A DNA stretch of 64,000 bases. It comes from Sphagnum compactum. Lineage: Eukaryota > Bryophyta > Sphagnopsida > Sphagnales. The translations under genes and the position numbers were made by a program. The notes under the pieces are model-generated. The model was not told the DNA's origin, searched no databases, and saw nothing but the letters and a program-made list of their open reading frames with translations. Of the stretch, positions 12,398 through 23,912 are shown in pieces (positions within the stretch are counted from its first letter, which is position 1; every line of letters starts with the position of its first letter). The DNA is taken from the NCBI GenBank assembly GCA_965153455.1, contig OZ234493.1:29812213-29876212 (forward strand), in the 5' to 3' direction.

Positions 12398-13152
12398 TAA
12401 TATGAGTGTTAAGTAATCAAAATTAAAAATTCGTTTAACTTAATTTTGGTTTTGCTTTTAATAAAGAACTTTTGAATTTGAACAATAGTTGCATAAAAAA
12501 TAGTTTATTTTGCAAAGGACTAGGGTAAAGGAGTCTTCTAATATGAAAAATTTGATGGTAAAAAAATTTAGATTATAATAACCTATTACCCACACTAAAA
12601 AAAATCAAAATTTAAAAGTTATTAAAATTTAAAAGTTTAAAAAATTCAAATTATATTTCAAACTTCAAAAATCCTTTACCACATGTGAATGAGGTGTAAT
12701 GGATGCAAATAAATTAAGGGAGCCAAAAACCATGTTGTATAGTGATGAAGATTGTAAATGTTTTTACATATATATATTTTGACATTTTAAATTTATGTGA
12801 ATCATTTCAAGTTGCATTTTTAATGACTAATATGAGTGTTGAGGAATTAAAATTAAAAATTAGGTAAGTCAAATTTTGGGTTTTGGTTATAATAAAGGAC
12901 TTTTGAACTTGAACAATAGTTGCATCAAAAGCAATCAATTTTGCAAAGGATTAGGGTAGATCATTGTTTTAACAAAAAAAAATTTGATGATAAAAAAATT
13001 TGAATGATAGTAACTTACTACCCACATTCATAAAACACTCACAATTCAAAAATTATGAAATTTTAAAATTTTAAAACTTCAAAGTATGTTTCAAATTCTT
13101 AAAATTTTAAAAGTCCTTTACCATACATAAATTGGGTGTAATGTATATGACA
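12398..13152. repeat. Tandem duplication, two ~325-bp blocks offset by 430 bp
   Basis: Block 1 starts at TATGAGTGTT (12,401) and block 2 at the same word (12,831). Both continue through AATTAAAAATT, ATAAAGRACTTTTGAA, GAACAATAGTTGCAT, TTTTGCAAAGGA, CTACCCACA-like and CCTTTACCA words in the same order, ending with a GGTGTAATG word (about 12,690 and 13,135). They have diverged by many substitutions and small indels. Neither is coding. Confidence 0.7.
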
Positions 13153-13326
13153 TATAAAACAAAATTGTAACTTATAATACAAGAAATTAAAACTTAAAAT
13201 AGTTGACATACTTTTCTATTATTTGAAATTATGATGAAAACTCAAAACAAAATGCAAAATCTAACAAAATTTGTACACTTTTAGATTTTATTTCAAAATA
13301 TTTGGCTAAAATTTAAATAAAATTTT

Positions 13327-13404
13327 AAACAACATTAATGCTTGATATTTAAATAAATATTTGGCTAAACATCTAACAACAAATATCAAGCATTAATGTT
13401 GTTT
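13327..13404. repeat. Perfect 24-bp inverted repeat with 30-nt loop
   Basis: The arm at 13,327-13,350 (core ACATTAATGCTTGAT) is the exact reverse complement of 13,381-13,404. The loop is 30 nt and AT-rich. A 24-bp perfect stem in otherwise decayed DNA implies recent origin, selection, or a foldback element. Confidence 0.8.
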
Positions 13405-16400
13405 TGGTGATGAAAGAGACCTTTATTGAAAAGCGTGTTGAGCTCACACCAAATTGCCTTTTGCAAACCTAGGTGAGTCCTCACTGCCAACAATATGATT
13501 TTGCATGATGATGGCCCATGGATAAACAAAGACCAATTGCCTGAATTTGCCTGAATTTGGCCATTGATATTTTTCCTTTGACTTCATTGCCAAGGGATTC
13601 ACAGGGTCCAAATTGTGCAGAATCTTGCTAGAATAAAAATGACGTTGGTCTCATCTTAAGATTAGAAACTTAGTAGTTGGAGTAATCTATTGTAGATCAT
13701 GAATCCTGTATAAGCTAGTCAGTTCTAATTGCCTTTGCATCTACATGTGGGGCTTCTAGCCTGGGGGATTTCCCCTGAAGATATCTATTCATGTTAATTA
13801 GTTTTATATGCTCAATGTACTTTGCTTGTATGTTAGGGTCTCTTGTCAGGGCAAAGCACAACAAGCCCCAAGAAATTTCCTATTTGCTATCTATGGTACA
13901 CTTTTCTTTAGCTTTGTATGTTGGATCCAATGGGTTTCACGGCCTCATGATTGTATATTTACCTGAATTCTTTTTCCATCTCAGGAGTAGTGTATTGCAA
14001 ATCCGCGACTGCTCAGATTCAGCAACACCAAATCTTTGTTGGCTGATCATTTGGACTGGTTTGATCTTGTCTTATCCTTCGCATAACTCCAACAACCAAA
14101 GCTGCACTTGCAGTAGTGGAGTTGCATGATTTAGTAAATGGGTTTTGTTTTTAGTGATCTGGGAACTTTTACCAACATTTACTTTACTTCAAGTCATCCG
14201 GCAAAACAATCTCACAAAGGTGGTCATGATGAAATTACTTGGGGAGGAATTTGTCACGACCAACAACACAACCAGCATCCTCTAGAGAGAAAAACAAAAA
14301 CAGTACTTCAGTGGAGATCAATTGAGTGTGTTATTGAGCTCAAATTCCATGTAACTGATCTGAAGACATTTGAACCTAATTGATTGCAGTTACGCCACCA
14401 CAATCAGTAGTAGCACATCACAAGGCTCTCTTAAGGGGAAGGTATAATCATGTTGACCTCAGATTGAAGTTGCCATACATCTCAGATGCAACAAGTGGAA
14501 TGTACAATATAAAACAGCTATATATGTGGGATTGCACTGCATGCAAGCTATCAATCATACATGTTAATGCGTAATCTCTACCTCCCCTTTTACAAGAAGA
14601 GAGGTAACAGAACATGTAAAAGGGGAAAGGTAATAGAATATCCCCATATATAATCTGCAAGAGGAGAAGTATAGAAAGTCCTATCAAATTGCAACAACTT
14701 TTGAACTAAAATGGGAACATTGAACAAACTTTCGGTGATTTGTGCACTTTATGAACGTTGGGAGCACTGACGGGAATAATCGTGGGACTAAGAAGGGGTT
14801 TGATCAAGATATTGGGAATAACAATAGGAGGAACATCCCTTGGACTTTCTGGGGCGCTTCATTGATAACTCTGCCAATAATAATGGAAAAACCTTTAGGA
14901 TGTTTTCTGCAAAAGTCATTTGATGGAGGGAAAAAAAGGAGATGGCATGGTCATTTCATTTGGTGTCTCTTGCCATGCACTACCAATGAAGAAAAAAGTA
15001 TGACAGGAAAATAATTAGGAACTTGGTACTTTTCGAGGGACATAATTGGGAACTATGAGAGTTTCTATGAACACAAGTTTGAGGAAGAGCGAACAATGAA
15101 ACACCATGTATAGTCATTTAGGAGAAAGTGAAGCAACAGAATCCACCTGCGAATTAGGAATGAAGTGAGTGCAGTAAAAGCATTTGAATTTTGAACCTAG
15201 CCCGCAGGTATGTTGGGATCAAAGACTAACCACCTAATCTGTCTTTCTGGCCTTTTTGTCAGAATTTTTAATTTTCCTTGGATTGTGTGTTTCAAAAGAT
15301 TGGATCTTTTCCCAACTGCTTCTCGTTATTTCTTTTCTTTCAAGGTAGAACCCAAAAAGCTGCAAAGAAAGTGTGCACAACCACCGCACAATTGTCCTCT
15401 AAAATCGGCTCGTGGGCAACTTTTGTACCATTTAAGTGGAAAGAACACGCCAGTGCACCAAAGTTCCATGTCTACAATTGATAGGACAACGGAAATGTAC
15501 TAGATAATGGTGATTGCACCTGTCGAGGCAGGGGGTGGTCACGAGCAGGGTCTGACGAGTACCCATTATCTGAGGTAATCAGCACTCTGGAAAGATTCTG
15601 GAACTTTGTAGACTATTTTGCTAGGCCTCACGATTGCATGCATTTGAAAGAGCAGTTGACCCAGAATTGCTTAGGGTGGAAGGCAGAAACTTGCTTGAGT
15701 GGACAATCACAATTGTGGAAGCCTGTATTACAAGCCATGGAAGAGACAGAGTCAAAAAAAGTCACGCAACAACTCAGGGACCATCTTACCTTAAATTATT
15801 GGAAATAATCAACTTTGATTGCACGACGATGTCGGTAATATCTTGGAGCACAACTCACAGACTTTGAAGTACTGTGCATAAGTTATATGTACCACCTCTA
15901 GGTCCTAGGAATTTTTGCAGCAGTCAGGTAAATCTGCAGAAAATGTGTAAAAATCACAAAACCAAATAAACACACAACGGGATTTGGGAAATTTCTAGCT
16001 GGAAATTTGGATAATGCCATCTCCAATCTTGGATAAACAACCGCAGTTTATCCAGCCCAATCGAGTAAGTAGTTCTTGCAGTGCTCTTGAAGAAATTTGG
16101 AGAAACTGAGTGCGAAGAAGGGGTCCCATGCTGCTTGCTGTTAGACCCCGAAAGGCACCAAAAAGGTGAGAGAACAAAAATTCTCACAGTTATTAATTAG
16201 TCATCAATAATTAATGACTCGTAAGTTATTGATCAAGTCCAGTTTTGACTCGAAACAACGATTTGCACAAGAGGAAGATTCCAATTAGGTTGACGTCTGT
16301 CGATACATTCTGTACCTTGACCACATAAATAAATATATGTATATGTGCATAATTTAGTCCTTAGAAGTGGGTGTGAGGATGTGTTTCGGACCGTGCAGGC

Positions 16401-16840
16401 ACATGATATCGTAGCAGTAATTAGACTCCTGTCCCTTTGGAAAAAAATTCTTAGAATGAAGTCAATGGGTTCAGGCAGTGCAGGTGATTGGTCATCTCTA
16501 GATGCATGATGCTGCTGTTGTAACTGACTGTGTTGAAATTTCGTCTGGATTTTCTGTGTTTCTGGGTCACGGATTTGTAGGTGCCGATTTCGCGGATGTG
16601 TACAAGTTTAGGGTTCGTTGTCCGATGGCCGATTTCGCATGGTTTGTCTAAGTTCATTTCCATTTGCGATTCCACGAGGACCGTGCTTCTAGCAGGTGCT
16701 TTGGTACATGGATTCAATGGTCTGTAGAGCTTCTCCGTTGACATTCACAGACGGGTGAATTTTGAAGCGTGTGAGAGATGATTATGATAGACTCTGTGTA
16801 TTGAGAGAACAAAGAGAGGAATTGAGGATCAGTGAGTGAG
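13405..16840. other. Intergenic, no recognised gene
   Basis: Composition is more even than the flanking repeats and some 60-110 codon frames exist (for example 13,791-14,129 and 15,278-15,481), but none has a known motif and no convincing exon chain could be assembled. The last few hundred bases are the promoter and 5' leader side of the gene at 16,841. Confidence 0.35.
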
Positions 16841-18199
16841 ATGGAGTCCGGCCTCTCTGTAGCGGAGTTGAGCTCGCAACAGTTGCTGGCAAGGTGCGAT
16901 AATAGTGGAAACGAGTGCTTCATGCCATCCGACGTCGCGCCGTCCCTTCCTGAACCACATGGTTGTCGAACAACCGAAGCGAGTGGAGAGAACTTCGGGG
17001 AAGTTTTGGCAGCTATCCCTTTTAACTGGGAAGTAGAGCCTGGAATACCTAAGCTGCAGAGATCGAGAAGTAGCACGAGAGAAGGACGAGTGGACGAATG
17101 TTCTGTCGAGCTTCCGGCGAGAAGGCCGTTGGCATCTCAATCCTCTTCTGCGATTAAATTGAGTGCACGATTTCAAGCAGAGATGCGGGAGATGCTCGAG
17201 CCCTCCGTTGGCAAACATAGACCTGATGAATACGTGAGGCCGTTGGCATCTCGATCCTCTTCCGCGATTAAACTGAGTGCACGATTTCAAGCAGAGATGC
17301 GGGAGATGCTCGAGCCCTCCGTTGGTAAACATAGACCTGATGAATTCCTTAGGCCGTTGGCATCTCGATCCTCTTCTGCGATTAAATTGAGTGCACGATT
17401 TCAAGCAGAGATGCGGGAGATGCTCACGCCCTCCTTTGGCAAACATAGACCTGATGAATTCGTGATAAGTAACTTGCCGATCAGAAGGCGGTTAGCAAGT
17501 CAGTCGACATCTGCCTTTCATTTGACTGCGAATTTTCAATCGGAGATGCTTGCGACATCGTTCCGTGATTATACACCCGAAGAATTCGTCATAGGTCAAA
17601 CCTTGCCGTTGCCTCCCAGACTGCGAGCTCTGAATAAATCGCTAGATTCTCATGAGTTTCAACAGTGCGACAACATGTTCGGCATAGAGGAAGCACCATC
17701 TCCGACACACGGAGGCCATCGCCGGTATCTGTCTTTCTCCTACGCGACAGACCGGCCTAGAAAGGAAGCATCTGTAGAAGATTGCCGTGCTAGCTGGGGA
17801 TTACAGGGTATCTGGCCATTCCTGAAGGAGAAAACGAGCTGGAGAATCGTAAAGCGTCTGCAGCGTCACTTTACCAACAAGTTTCCTCAAAACGGTGGCA
17901 ACAAAGTGGATCATTCGACAGAGTACTCTGTAATCCTTGACTTCTCTCCAAACCACCCTCACAGCGGGTACTCAAACAAGGTAGAGAAAGAAAACGACGG
18001 TCCAAGAGCTTTGACAGAACCGAGAGCCTCTTTCCGAAACCTTGCTGCGCTGTCTCGAACAGCTAAATCGTCATTAAGGTTGGTGCTAGCTCTGAGAGAT
18101 GCTGGTCACAAGGGTCGACTGACCAGCTGCCTCTCGTTTTCACCCTTGAGTTCATGTCACAACTTCCATGGACTTCCACCAGGGCACGAAAGTTCTTGA
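16841..18199 (+). CDS. DUF688-like plant protein with internal 38-residue repeats
   Basis: Intronless, 452 residues from ATG 16,841; an in-frame GTG nine bases upstream is not a plausible plant start. Around residues 59-71 it has AIPFNWEVEPGIPK, the short Trp-Glu-x-x-Pro-Gly-x-Pro signature near the N-terminus of DUF688-type plant proteins, whose function is unknown. Residues 95-208 are three tandem 38-residue copies (RPLASxSSSAIKLSARF...), encoded by 114-bp units starting at 17,123, 17,237 and 17,351, with a diverged fourth from 17,486. The C-terminal half is basic and Ser-rich, with WGLQGIWPFLKEK and SSLRLVLALRDAG segments. No signal peptide or membrane span is seen. Codon content and lack of stops in an AT-rich region support a real gene. 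Family assignment rests on the one motif. Confidence 0.7.
   Translation: MESGLSVAELSSQQLLARCDNSGNECFMPSDVAPSLPEPHGCRTTEASGENFGEVLAAIPFNWEVEPGIPKLQRSRSSTREGRVDECSVELPARRPLASQSSSAIKLSARFQAEMREMLEPSVGKHRPDEYVRPLASRSSSAIKLSARFQAEMREMLEPSVGKHRPDEFLRPLASRSSSAIKLSARFQAEMREMLTPSFGKHRPDEFVISNLPIRRRLASQSTSAFHLTANFQSEMLATSFRDYTPEEFVIGQTLPLPPRLRALNKSLDSHEFQQCDNMFGIEEAPSPTHGGHRRYLSFSYATDRPRKEASVEDCRASWGLQGIWPFLKEKTSWRIVKRLQRHFTNKFPQNGGNKVDHSTEYSVILDFSPNHPHSGYSNKVEKENDGPRALTEPRASFRNLAALSRTAKSSLRLVLALRDAGHKGRLTSCLSFSPLSSCHNFHGLPPGHESS
17123..17590 (+). repeat. Four in-frame 114-bp repeats inside the DUF688-like gene
   Basis: Copies 1-3 begin at 17,123, 17,237 and 17,351 and are nearly identical in DNA; a fourth from 17,486 is diverged (RRLASQSTSAF). 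The period is an exact multiple of three, so copy number can change without breaking the frame. Confidence 0.9.
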
Positions 18200-19500
18200 C
18201 ATTACAGTGCATCAGCATCATTTGATGTCCTACAAACTTAAGCAAATTCAAGTTTGGAACGACTTACAGGAGGAATGGAGCAAGCTCCGGATCAAGGCCT
18301 TATACTTATTCATGGAATCATAAATCTAGAGTAGTTACACGAGCTGATGATGCAACAATCGTTGCAGGTAGAATGAACTGTGTACTTCAAATCAGGAAGA
18401 AGGTATTCATCAGTTGGAGGGATCACTTGGGTGATCCATCTTTCTCTGATTTCCAATGGACTATGTAAAGCTCAGGGTTGCTAAGAAATTACCAACTAGG
18501 AGCCACCAAATGGATTAAGCAGCTAAAACTGGCATAATTGTACTCAAGAGTACTTATAGATTAGCAGCAAATTGGTAATACTGTGACTAAAGAACACTTA
18601 GTTGAGAAGGCTAGTTGAATGCTCAGGCACAATTTTGTTTCCAAACAAATGTTGTTGCTAATGGGTAAAAGTGCGACACTTGGTACCATATCTTGACATC
18701 ACAATGTTCTCAACAGTTGCTCATTCAGCAGAGACAGTGATTGATAAAATACAATACTGTTAATAGAGCTATGATCTCATGAAATGGTACTTGTTGAGCT
18801 TGTACGGCTCCATGATGTTGTCTTAACAAGTGTTTAAATTCACCCACAACATCATGGAGCCAACCCAGTTTGTTTAGCTCTTCCTGTATGGGAGAGATTT
18901 ATGTAGTTTTCATCTGGTCCCACATGTTGAGAATGTTTTGCCAGGTAAGTGTGGTTTTGAAGTTCATTTTGTGGGAACTTCATGAACCTGGTTTGAACTT
19001 GCCATAAGGAGCAGAGCCATAATGTGATGAGCTGCTTGTTTCATGTTAGTATGATTGCCAAGGATGAAACCAGCTTGTAGTGAGTCATATACAGTCATCT
19101 GAAAGCTCTACGAACTTTGAAATTTTTTGAAAGGGAAGATTTGATTGTTGTTGCGACTCTTCATCCATGAGAGTTTTATGCTTGTGAGGAAACGGCTCCA
19201 AAAGGCAGAATGAACTAGACCTAGGTCTATAGCGAATTTGATCACCTCAGCATGATAGGTGTTGCTAGAAAGCCATCTGGCTGAATATCTGTGTCTCTTC
19301 TTAGTTTCCACAATCCAGTACATCAAGCTCCAGATTTGGACACCTGAAAGAACACTTATCAACATCTTCATCCCCAGGTGGGTAACACTTGTATGTCGCT
19401 CAGATTGTGGAGTTGTGTACATAGAGAGAAACAGGAAGGGGTAAATACATCTTTATATCGGTTTATCAGATTGGAAAGAAAAGTCCAGGATAGCACTTTT
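18200..19500. other. 3' flank and intergenic DNA
   Basis: Follows the DUF688-like gene. No further gene recognised. It contains the hairpin at 18,806-18,861. Confidence 0.4.
18806..18861. repeat. Perfect 16-bp hairpin, 24-nt loop
   Basis: GGCTCCATGATGTTGT at 18,806-18,821 is exactly complementary to 18,846-18,861. The stem does not extend further, so it is short for a microRNA precursor. Confidence 0.75.
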
Positions 19501-19504
19501 GAAG

Positions 19505-19640
19505 ATAACTGTTGTGTCAGTTCCTGCACAGATCAAATCCAAAAACAAACATGACAACAAAGAAATCTTGTGAGTGTCACTCACAAAGTATCACCTTGAT
19601 AATGAATGGCAGTGACAGACAGGCGACCTTTAATCACCAC
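19505..19640 (+). repeat. Dispersed repeat, copy related to the histidinol dehydrogenase intron repeats
   Basis: Shares ordered words with 26.5-26.7 and 27.05-27.2 kb: AACTGT..., CAGTTC, ACATGACAAC, CTTGTGAGTGT, CTCACAAAGTATCACC, then CACTGACTTCATCA. Diverged, non-coding. Confidence 0.5.
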
Positions 19641-19745
19641 TGACTTCATCACCGGAAAAGGTGAGTATATATGACGTTATAAACATCCATGTACGTACAG
19701 AGTTGTGAATGGAAATTTTCACAAGAGTGCATCTGTTACATGCAA

Positions 19746-21075
19746 CAGTGCCTCTCCCATTTCGGACCTCTTCATTTTTCTTCATTTTTCTTTCTTTGAT
19801 TTTCTTTGTTCTTTCTTTGTTTGTTCTTTCTATTTTCTGTTTTGTGTAGCTTTGTTTAAGGTCTTCATGGTTTCTTTGTATTTTATTTTTTTTTATCTTG
19901 TGTCTTTATTTGAGGTTTTTGTTGTCTCTTTATTCTTCTTTTGATTTTTTTTTTCCTTTTTCTCCTTTGTCTTTGTGTGTGTGTTTTGAGTTGTGTGTGT
20001 GGAGCTGTGGAAGAGGAGGATAGGAACAACAAAAAAGGGAGGAGAGAGATGAAGAGGAAGAGTAACGTGAGGAGCAACTAAAAGAGATGAGTATCTTGTA
20101 GTCTAGCCCTTGCAAACCAACAATGGTAGTAGAGGTTTGTTGCCATCGCCATGAGCTCTCGATTGGAGTAAAGGTTTGTTGCCTTCATCAAGATTTTCTT
20201 ATTTCTATTTTTTTTTCTTTTTTTTTTTCTGTTAGTTATTTTTGCTTTCAGTTATTTTTCCTGTTTTTTTACTGGTTTTTTTAATACCTTTTTTCTGGCA
20301 TTTCAATTTTTTTGAATTTTTTTCTTTCTTTCTTTTTTTTTCCTCTTTTTATATTTTATTATCAGTAATTTTAATTCTTGTTTTATATTTCTTTTTGAAT
20401 CTTCTGTGCCTTTTAAAATTTTTATTCCTATCTTGTTCATTTTTTGTTTCTGCTTTTTTCCAGTTTCTTTGTTGGTTTTTTGGGGTTTCAAAAATTTTGT
20501 TTTCTTGGTTTTTTCTTGGATTGTTTTCCCTTGTTTTTCTTTTTTCTTTTTTTTCTTTTCTGTTTTTTATTTCTGTACTTTTTCAGAATTCTGGTTTTAT
20601 ATTTCTGGTTTTATTTTTCGTTTTATTTTTCTGTAATTTTTTTTAAAAAATCTATCTTGTTTCTTTTTGTTGGTTTTCTTTAAAAAAACAAATTGAGTTT
20701 TAAAAAATCTATTTTCTTGGATTTTTTGTGGATTTTTTCCCTTGTTTTTCTTGTTTTTTATGTTTTGATTCTTGCTTTCTGTACTTGTTGAAAATTTTGG
20801 TTTTATATTTCTTATTTTATTTCTGGTTTATATTTCTCTCTTGTTTATTTTTTCTTGTTATTTGAAATGGTTTTTTAATAAAGTTTTTGGGGGTTTGAAA
20901 ATTTCTGTTTTTCTGGTTTGTTTTTCTTGGTTTTTTCAATTTTTTTGTTTTAGATTCTTTTCTTATTTTTATTTTCGTTTTTTGTATTCTGTAATTTTTG
21001 AAAATCTTATTTATCTCTATTTTTACTTGCTAGTTTTCTTTTTTCCCTTCTTTTGGCTTTTCAATATTGTTTTTA
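19746..21075 (+). repeat. 1.3-kb T-rich, nearly A-free tract
   Basis: The + strand is dominated by T with scattered C and G (TTTTC, TTTTG, GGTTTT words), interrupted by a short purine-richer patch at about 19,990-20,150. Apparent long open frames rich in Phe and Leu come from this composition and are not taken as genes. Confidence 0.8.
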
Positions 21076-22717
21076 GGGGTTTTAATTTTAATTGTTCTTT
21101 TTGTTTATGTTTTGTGTGTGTGTGGGAAAAAGTAAACTCCTCTTTTGTGTGTTGGGCAATTGCTCGAACAAAGACCCATGCCACATGTAAAGGATCATTT
21201 GTGGAATGATGGATTATGAATAAAATCAACATTGATGCCCACATTGGTAAGAGTCGCTTCTTTTAAATTGCTCATTCTATTAGGCATTCCAACATGGGGT
21301 GTGGGGTATCCTCCCCATGTAATGACCAAATTAAAAAGGGATGAGAATCTTGTCGGTTTAATTTGGGTTAGTATGGTCTCTTATGCAAAGGCCTTAAAGA
21401 TGTTTAAGATAACCAAAATTGGACAAGATCTTCATTCCAAAATGAATGTGAAAAGGAGATCATTTGATTTGTGAATCATCATGAATTGGAGATGATTCAT
21501 GACCGGTAAGTTTCATCACATTCAATTTTCATTTCAAATTTGCATTGTGTTTCAAACATGTGTTTCTAAAACTATACTCATTGGTTTGTGTGTATGTCCA
21601 CTTTAAGATTTGAGGTACCACCAAAGAGGTCTTCAGAGTTGATTTGGCGAAGATAATTTTGGCAAATTGATAATTATACACATGACAATATGTTCAATTT
21701 GCACAAAATGCAATGGCACACTATCAAAGTGCAAATGGGTTATTTGAAATCTATTAATAAGAGTTTTTAATGAGAATGAAGGTGAGAGCAATTAACTTGA
21801 ATTCTATTTTTGGACTAATACACATTTTGTATCATGCGTATGGCATCCATGAATTTTCCATGCCACATTTTTGTAGATTAATTTAGCCTCCATGGATATA
21901 GTCCATTGGCATTGGAAATGAATGTATGTAAAGATATCTACTTATAAAAATATTTTATTTTATTTTTATAGAAATAAGGTCATTAAGATCTATTTATAGT
22001 GTATATGCATCTTGCATTGAACAAAAAATTGATTAGATGTATTATTTAATACATGAGTATATTGCAATTGTAGTCTAAACATTTGTGGAAGTTGCACTAA
22101 AGCCTAAAGGCATGACGTTGTGCCTAAAGCCTAAAGCCCGAGGTTGGGGAGATTCCCAAAATAAGGGTGCCCTTGCCAAGTCCAACTTGCATTTTGGGAT
22201 TGTCCTTCCTAGGTTTTAGTTGTTGCAATGCACAACCAATGGCATGAACCTAAGCCCATGTAGATGATGATGTGTTGGGAGGGGAAGAGTAATACTCCAA
22301 TAGAATACTCCAAAAGAAGTTTCATAGCCAAGGTGTGATAAACCATCATAGCATTCAAATGTCAAACCTGGTAAATTTGGGTTGACATCACCATATATGG
22401 AGAAACCACTGTTTGGAAAAAGTTCAACCTGTGGAATGTTTACCTTTGGCCATGAATTTCAAAATGCTAAGAAACATATCATGAATTGTCAAACAATACA
22501 TACATACATACATACATCAATGTGTGTGAATTATGGTTCTGATGTTGGAAAAACTTTATCACTTGGGAACGTTAAATTGATTGACGTTTACTCTTGCCTT
22601 TGGCTTAAAGTAAAACCAGTAACAGGAGAAATCATTCATGTGTACATGCACTCTTGGTAGATAGGAACATCTCCAATGTAATAATGGACATAGTGAGGGA
22701 TTTATCGTTGTCCTTTG
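21076..22717. other. Intergenic, no gene recognised
   Basis: AT-rich, with a (TACA)n microsatellite at about 22,496-22,518. No coding motif. Confidence 0.4.
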
Positions 22718-22718
22718 T

Positions 22719-22792
22719 GTATATCCACATGTTGATGGGTTACATTGCCTAAGCGTATATCCACATGTTGATGGGTTACATTGCCCTAAGCG
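22719..22792. repeat. 36-bp tandem duplication
   Basis: GTATATCCACATGTTGATGG starts at 22,719 and again at 22,755; the copies are nearly identical through CATTGCCTAAGCG, the second with one extra C. Confidence 0.85.
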
Positions 22793-23912
22793 CATGGCCA
22801 TGGACAACAGTAAACTATATTTGAAATTGAGTACAACTTTTATGTGATGCTTTGGGCCAGTACATTGGATTTTAGTCAATAAATTTGCATGGAATTCAAT
22901 GCTTGTAAAAAGCACCAAACACAAAAATGACTGCTTATGATTGGTTGATTATACTAATTGGCCCATGTGGTTGCATTTAAATAGTCCATAATCTTCCCTT
23001 ATATTGTCCCATTTTTCATCTTTATGAGTGGGGATTGGGAAAGAATTGTATGTCACATGTGATAAACATTGCTGAAGGCCCAAACAGGGTGTATGGGTGG
23101 AGTTGCTTTAAGAGCATCTCCACCCTCTGCAACAATAATAGCATGTGCAATCAAATTGCTTTAAGTGCAATCCAAGAATGTGAAATGCACTTTGGGCTTG
23201 TAAAAATGCACAAGATCCAAGAATATTGTGTGTACCAAAGGAAATGATTTTTTTCAATTGGCCAACTATAATGATTGGTAAAAGATTATTCACACCAATC
23301 AGAAGCTAGTATCCAATTTCAACTCATGTCACCCTTGAGTTGTTGCATCCGGTGTTTTGCGTGTTAATGAATGCCAGCCATGGAGGGCTTTACCATTAAC
23401 ATTATGCATCAATTCAAAATTCTCAATTTGTAGAAGTTGAATCCATGGTCCTGAACCAAGTCTGAGGGTCCATTGAAAGAGAGAATGTTGCAAAGGACTC
23501 TTGGGCAGTTAATTTCTTTTTGAGTTGTATTTCCTGCAAACAATGTGTTTTTCAGGAAAGGTGTTGTGCCATGAGTGTCCTTATTCAGATTTGAGGCATC
23601 GACATAGCACAACCCTAGACTCACCCAACAGATTTGGCATCTCTTGTCAAAGGCATCTTTGGAGATATGGTGTGCTTCACCTCGGTAAAAAGCTTTGCAA
23701 ACAGTGACACAGGAAGTTCTGCTCTAGACTCTAGCCCACAACAGATCTTGGAACTATTGAGTGTCCTTATGCTCCTGGGTCCTTGGCTGTTTCTCACCCA
23801 GGCTAAATGGAAACAACTCCATTACCAATCTCCAACAGATCAGTACTGCTCTAGTCAGTAATTAGTGTCACTAGTCTGGAGCTTGGAATGAGGAAAATTC
23901 ACAATCCTACTT
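22793..23912. other. 3' flank of histidinol dehydrogenase gene, no gene recognised
   Basis: Short open frames only, without motifs. Confidence 0.4.

Noticed and set aside
13405-16350. A multi-exon gene between 13.4 and 16.4 kb
   Set aside because: Some stretches look less repetitive, but no exon chain with conserved motifs and consistent phases could be built.
16829-17446. 205-codon minus-strand open frame
   Set aside because: Antisense to the DUF688-like gene; its length comes from the in-frame 114-bp repeats.
20242-20646. Phe/Leu-rich 134-codon open frame that looks like a membrane protein
   Set aside because: Produced by the T-rich tract; no real domain and no codon structure.
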